Source of the DNA: Mastigamoeba balamuthi
Lineage: Eukaryota > Evosea > Mastigamoebida > Mastigamoebidae
NCBI GenBank assembly: GCA_902651635.1
Contig: CACRSC010000472.1
Coordinates: 443,487 to 507,486, forward strand
DNA length: 64,000 bases
Direction of reading: 5' to 3'
The translations under genes and the position numbers were made by a program. How positions within the stretch are numbered: position 1 is the first letter of the stretch; every line of letters begins with the position of its first letter. This document shows, piece by piece, positions 62,519-64,000 of this stretch. The notes beneath the pieces were generated by a model. The model saw nothing but the letters and a program-made list of their open reading frames with translations. It ran no database searches and had not been told where the DNA came from.

Positions 62519-64000
62519 TCAGGAGATGAAGCGCCACAGGAGGTAGTCTGGGCCGCACTCTGTGTACATGGATTTCGTGACGGCCAGGCGGCCGTACATG
62601 CCCTCGAGCACGAGGTCCCTGCCCCCTCTCCACGCGCCCCCGATCGGACTGCAGGCGGACCCCCTCCCGGTGAGCGCTCTCTGATCGCTTGATTGGCGCG
62701 GCAGCAGAACACGCACTCGGAACAAGCAGTCACGTTGATGAGAACGCTGTCCTTGGTCATCGACCTGACCTCGTCCTCGCTGCGGGTGAGAGAGGGCAGC
62801 GCGTCAGAGGCGAGGGGGCGCAGGCGAACGGCAAACTCACAGCCTGCCGACGAAGCCCGGGAACATCGAGGATCCTCCGCACACGACTGCGAGCCATCCG
62901 TGAGCGTTCAACACTAGGGGGACTGCACACCGATGTTGGAGAGCAGCGGGGCGTAGAGGTCGTCGCTGCACGCCGCAGCGGCCTGCATCACGGCCTCGGC
63001 GATGCCCGCCTGCTCGACGCCGATGTCGCTCGGGCGGAACAGCGCCTCGGGTATCGAGAACCTCTCGCGGCCCAGCGACAGGACCTGCTGCTGCTGCTGC
63101 TTCTGCTCCTCCTCGGGGCCGCTGGCCGCCGCAGCGGGCTGGCCGCCCTTGGGGTCGTCGAGGACGTAGCCGGTCATGTTCGAGGGCGAGTAGTCGGGGA
63201 AGACGTAGCGGCACCAGAGCGAGCGGTCCGTGTCGACGGCGCGCATGTCGCGCTCAAAGTCGCGCGAGACAAAGCACGCGCGCTCCTTGATCAGGTTCAC
63301 GAGGTGCACCTCCTCCATCATGTCCCACTGCCGGTAGCTCACGGCCTCCTTGAGCAGGTTCGTCAGCGCCTTGCCCCCGATGTCGACCCTGCGGGGGGTG
63401 GGCGGGAGCGCCAGTTTCCTCAGCCGCGAGCGAATTCGGGGGGATCAATTGAATCGCGCCCAACCTCCGGATACCGTGCGAGAGCGCCTGCGGGAGGCCG
63501 CAGGGCGAGGAGGTCGCCACGAGGTGCGGCAGGGCGTGGCAGAAGCTGAACCCCGCGTCGACGACCACCGCGGCGGGGTGCGGGCGGCCGCACGTGGCCT
63601 CGTGCCTCCTGAGCGCCAGCGCGGGCGCCTGCGCGAGCACGAGGCTCGGGGCGCACATCTCCTCGAACACCGCCGAGAGGCACGCCCTGCGCACGCGCTC
63701 CGGGGCGAACGGGGGCTCGGTGAGCAGCAGGGGCGGCACCGCGGGCGACGACGGCGGCGAGGCGATCGACGACCTGCGCAGCGAGCGCTCCCAGACGACG
63801 CGCTGCAGGTCCCAGTTGAGCACGTACCCGCGCTCGGCGGGGCGCCGGAACGCCAGGTCGAACGGCCGCTCGCACTCGTCGATGTCCGCGCCCACGTACG
63901 CCGTGCGGTCCTTGCGGCTCCGCGCGGCGCAGTTGGGCGCGACGCTGGGGCGGGGAGCCGGGGGCTGAGAAGGGGCAGCCAGCGGCCAACGGGGGGAGGG
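62519..64000 (-). CDS. ARP6: Actin-related protein 6 (Arp6), 5' end beyond the window
   Basis: Subunit of SWR1/SRCAP-type chromatin remodellers that deposit H2A.Z. Four introns inside the window: 63389-63464, 62887-62930, 62780-62840 and 62649-62716. Splicing yields family text: GYVLNWDLQRVVWE, VVVDAGFSFCHALP, GIRRVDIGGKALTN, SYRQWDMMEEVHLVN, ERFSIPEALFRPSDIG, IVVCGGSSMFPGF and DPIGGAWRGGRDL. These match human ARP6 (recalled: GYLVNWDVQRQVWD, FAVPEILFNPSDIG, LTGGNSLFPGF). The first exon with the actin phosphate-1 loop is not visible; an acceptor near 63945 probably opens the first visible exon. An insert of Gln-rich sequence (EEEQKQQQQQ) sits before ERFSIPE. Confidence 0.93.

Overview
The window is nuclear DNA from a eukaryote. 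Almost every gene is split by short spliceosomal introns (mostly 38-110 nt; a few of 160-345 nt), all three stop codons end genes (TAA, TAG and TGA), and the gene set is eukaryotic: PARN, AAGAB/p34, Pumilio, SRP receptor alpha, Arp6 and a PRD1/MEI1-like meiotic protein. Coding DNA is GC-rich. The species cannot be fixed from sequence alone. A free-living heterotrophic protist fits best (secreted GH43 and GH5 enzymes, Cache-type and kinase-like receptors, an integrin-alpha-like propeller protein). Any closer placement, for example amoebozoan, would be a guess.

Layout. 1-1273: N-terminal part of a Cache-domain membrane receptor (-). 2156-4263: PARN deadenylase (-). 4514-9783: a near-identical copy of a piece of the GH43 gene, fused to a decayed APE-type LINE (-), then an assembly gap. 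9784-15795: an AT-richer, transposon-derived stretch with a hairpin-rich repeat. 15796-18412: a glycosyltransferase (+) convergent with a secreted GH43 enzyme (-). 18805-20000: a tRNA-Phe-like sequence and AAGAB (-). 20095-37299: one giant gene (-) for a type I polyunsaturated fatty acid (PUFA) synthase. 37957-41536: PRD1/MEI1-like gene (+). 41573-47457: a small repeat protein, a seven-bladed FG-GAP membrane protein and a CRIB-coiled-coil-SAM-SAM-U-box protein (all -). 48185-52338: a membrane GDPD and Pumilio (+). 52862-64000: GH5, SRP receptor alpha, a receptor pseudokinase and Arp6 (all -).

The main result is the PUFA synthase. I model it as 11 exons encoding about 5,456 residues, with order KS-MAT-DH(FabA)-ACPx7-KR-DH(PKS)-KS-CLF-AT-DH(FabA)-ER. 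This holds the catalytic content that thraustochytrids spread over three proteins, in one chain, and one FabA-type dehydratase sits in a new place, between MAT and the ACP array. Four of its ten introns appear to be GC-AG. With one more in Pumilio that makes about 5 of 51 introns modelled here.

Limits: exon borders were placed by eye from reading frame, splice signals and remembered family alignments. No searches were run. A border could be off by a base or by an alternative splice site, mainly in the first PUFA intron, GH5 exon 1, and introns whose length is a multiple of three.
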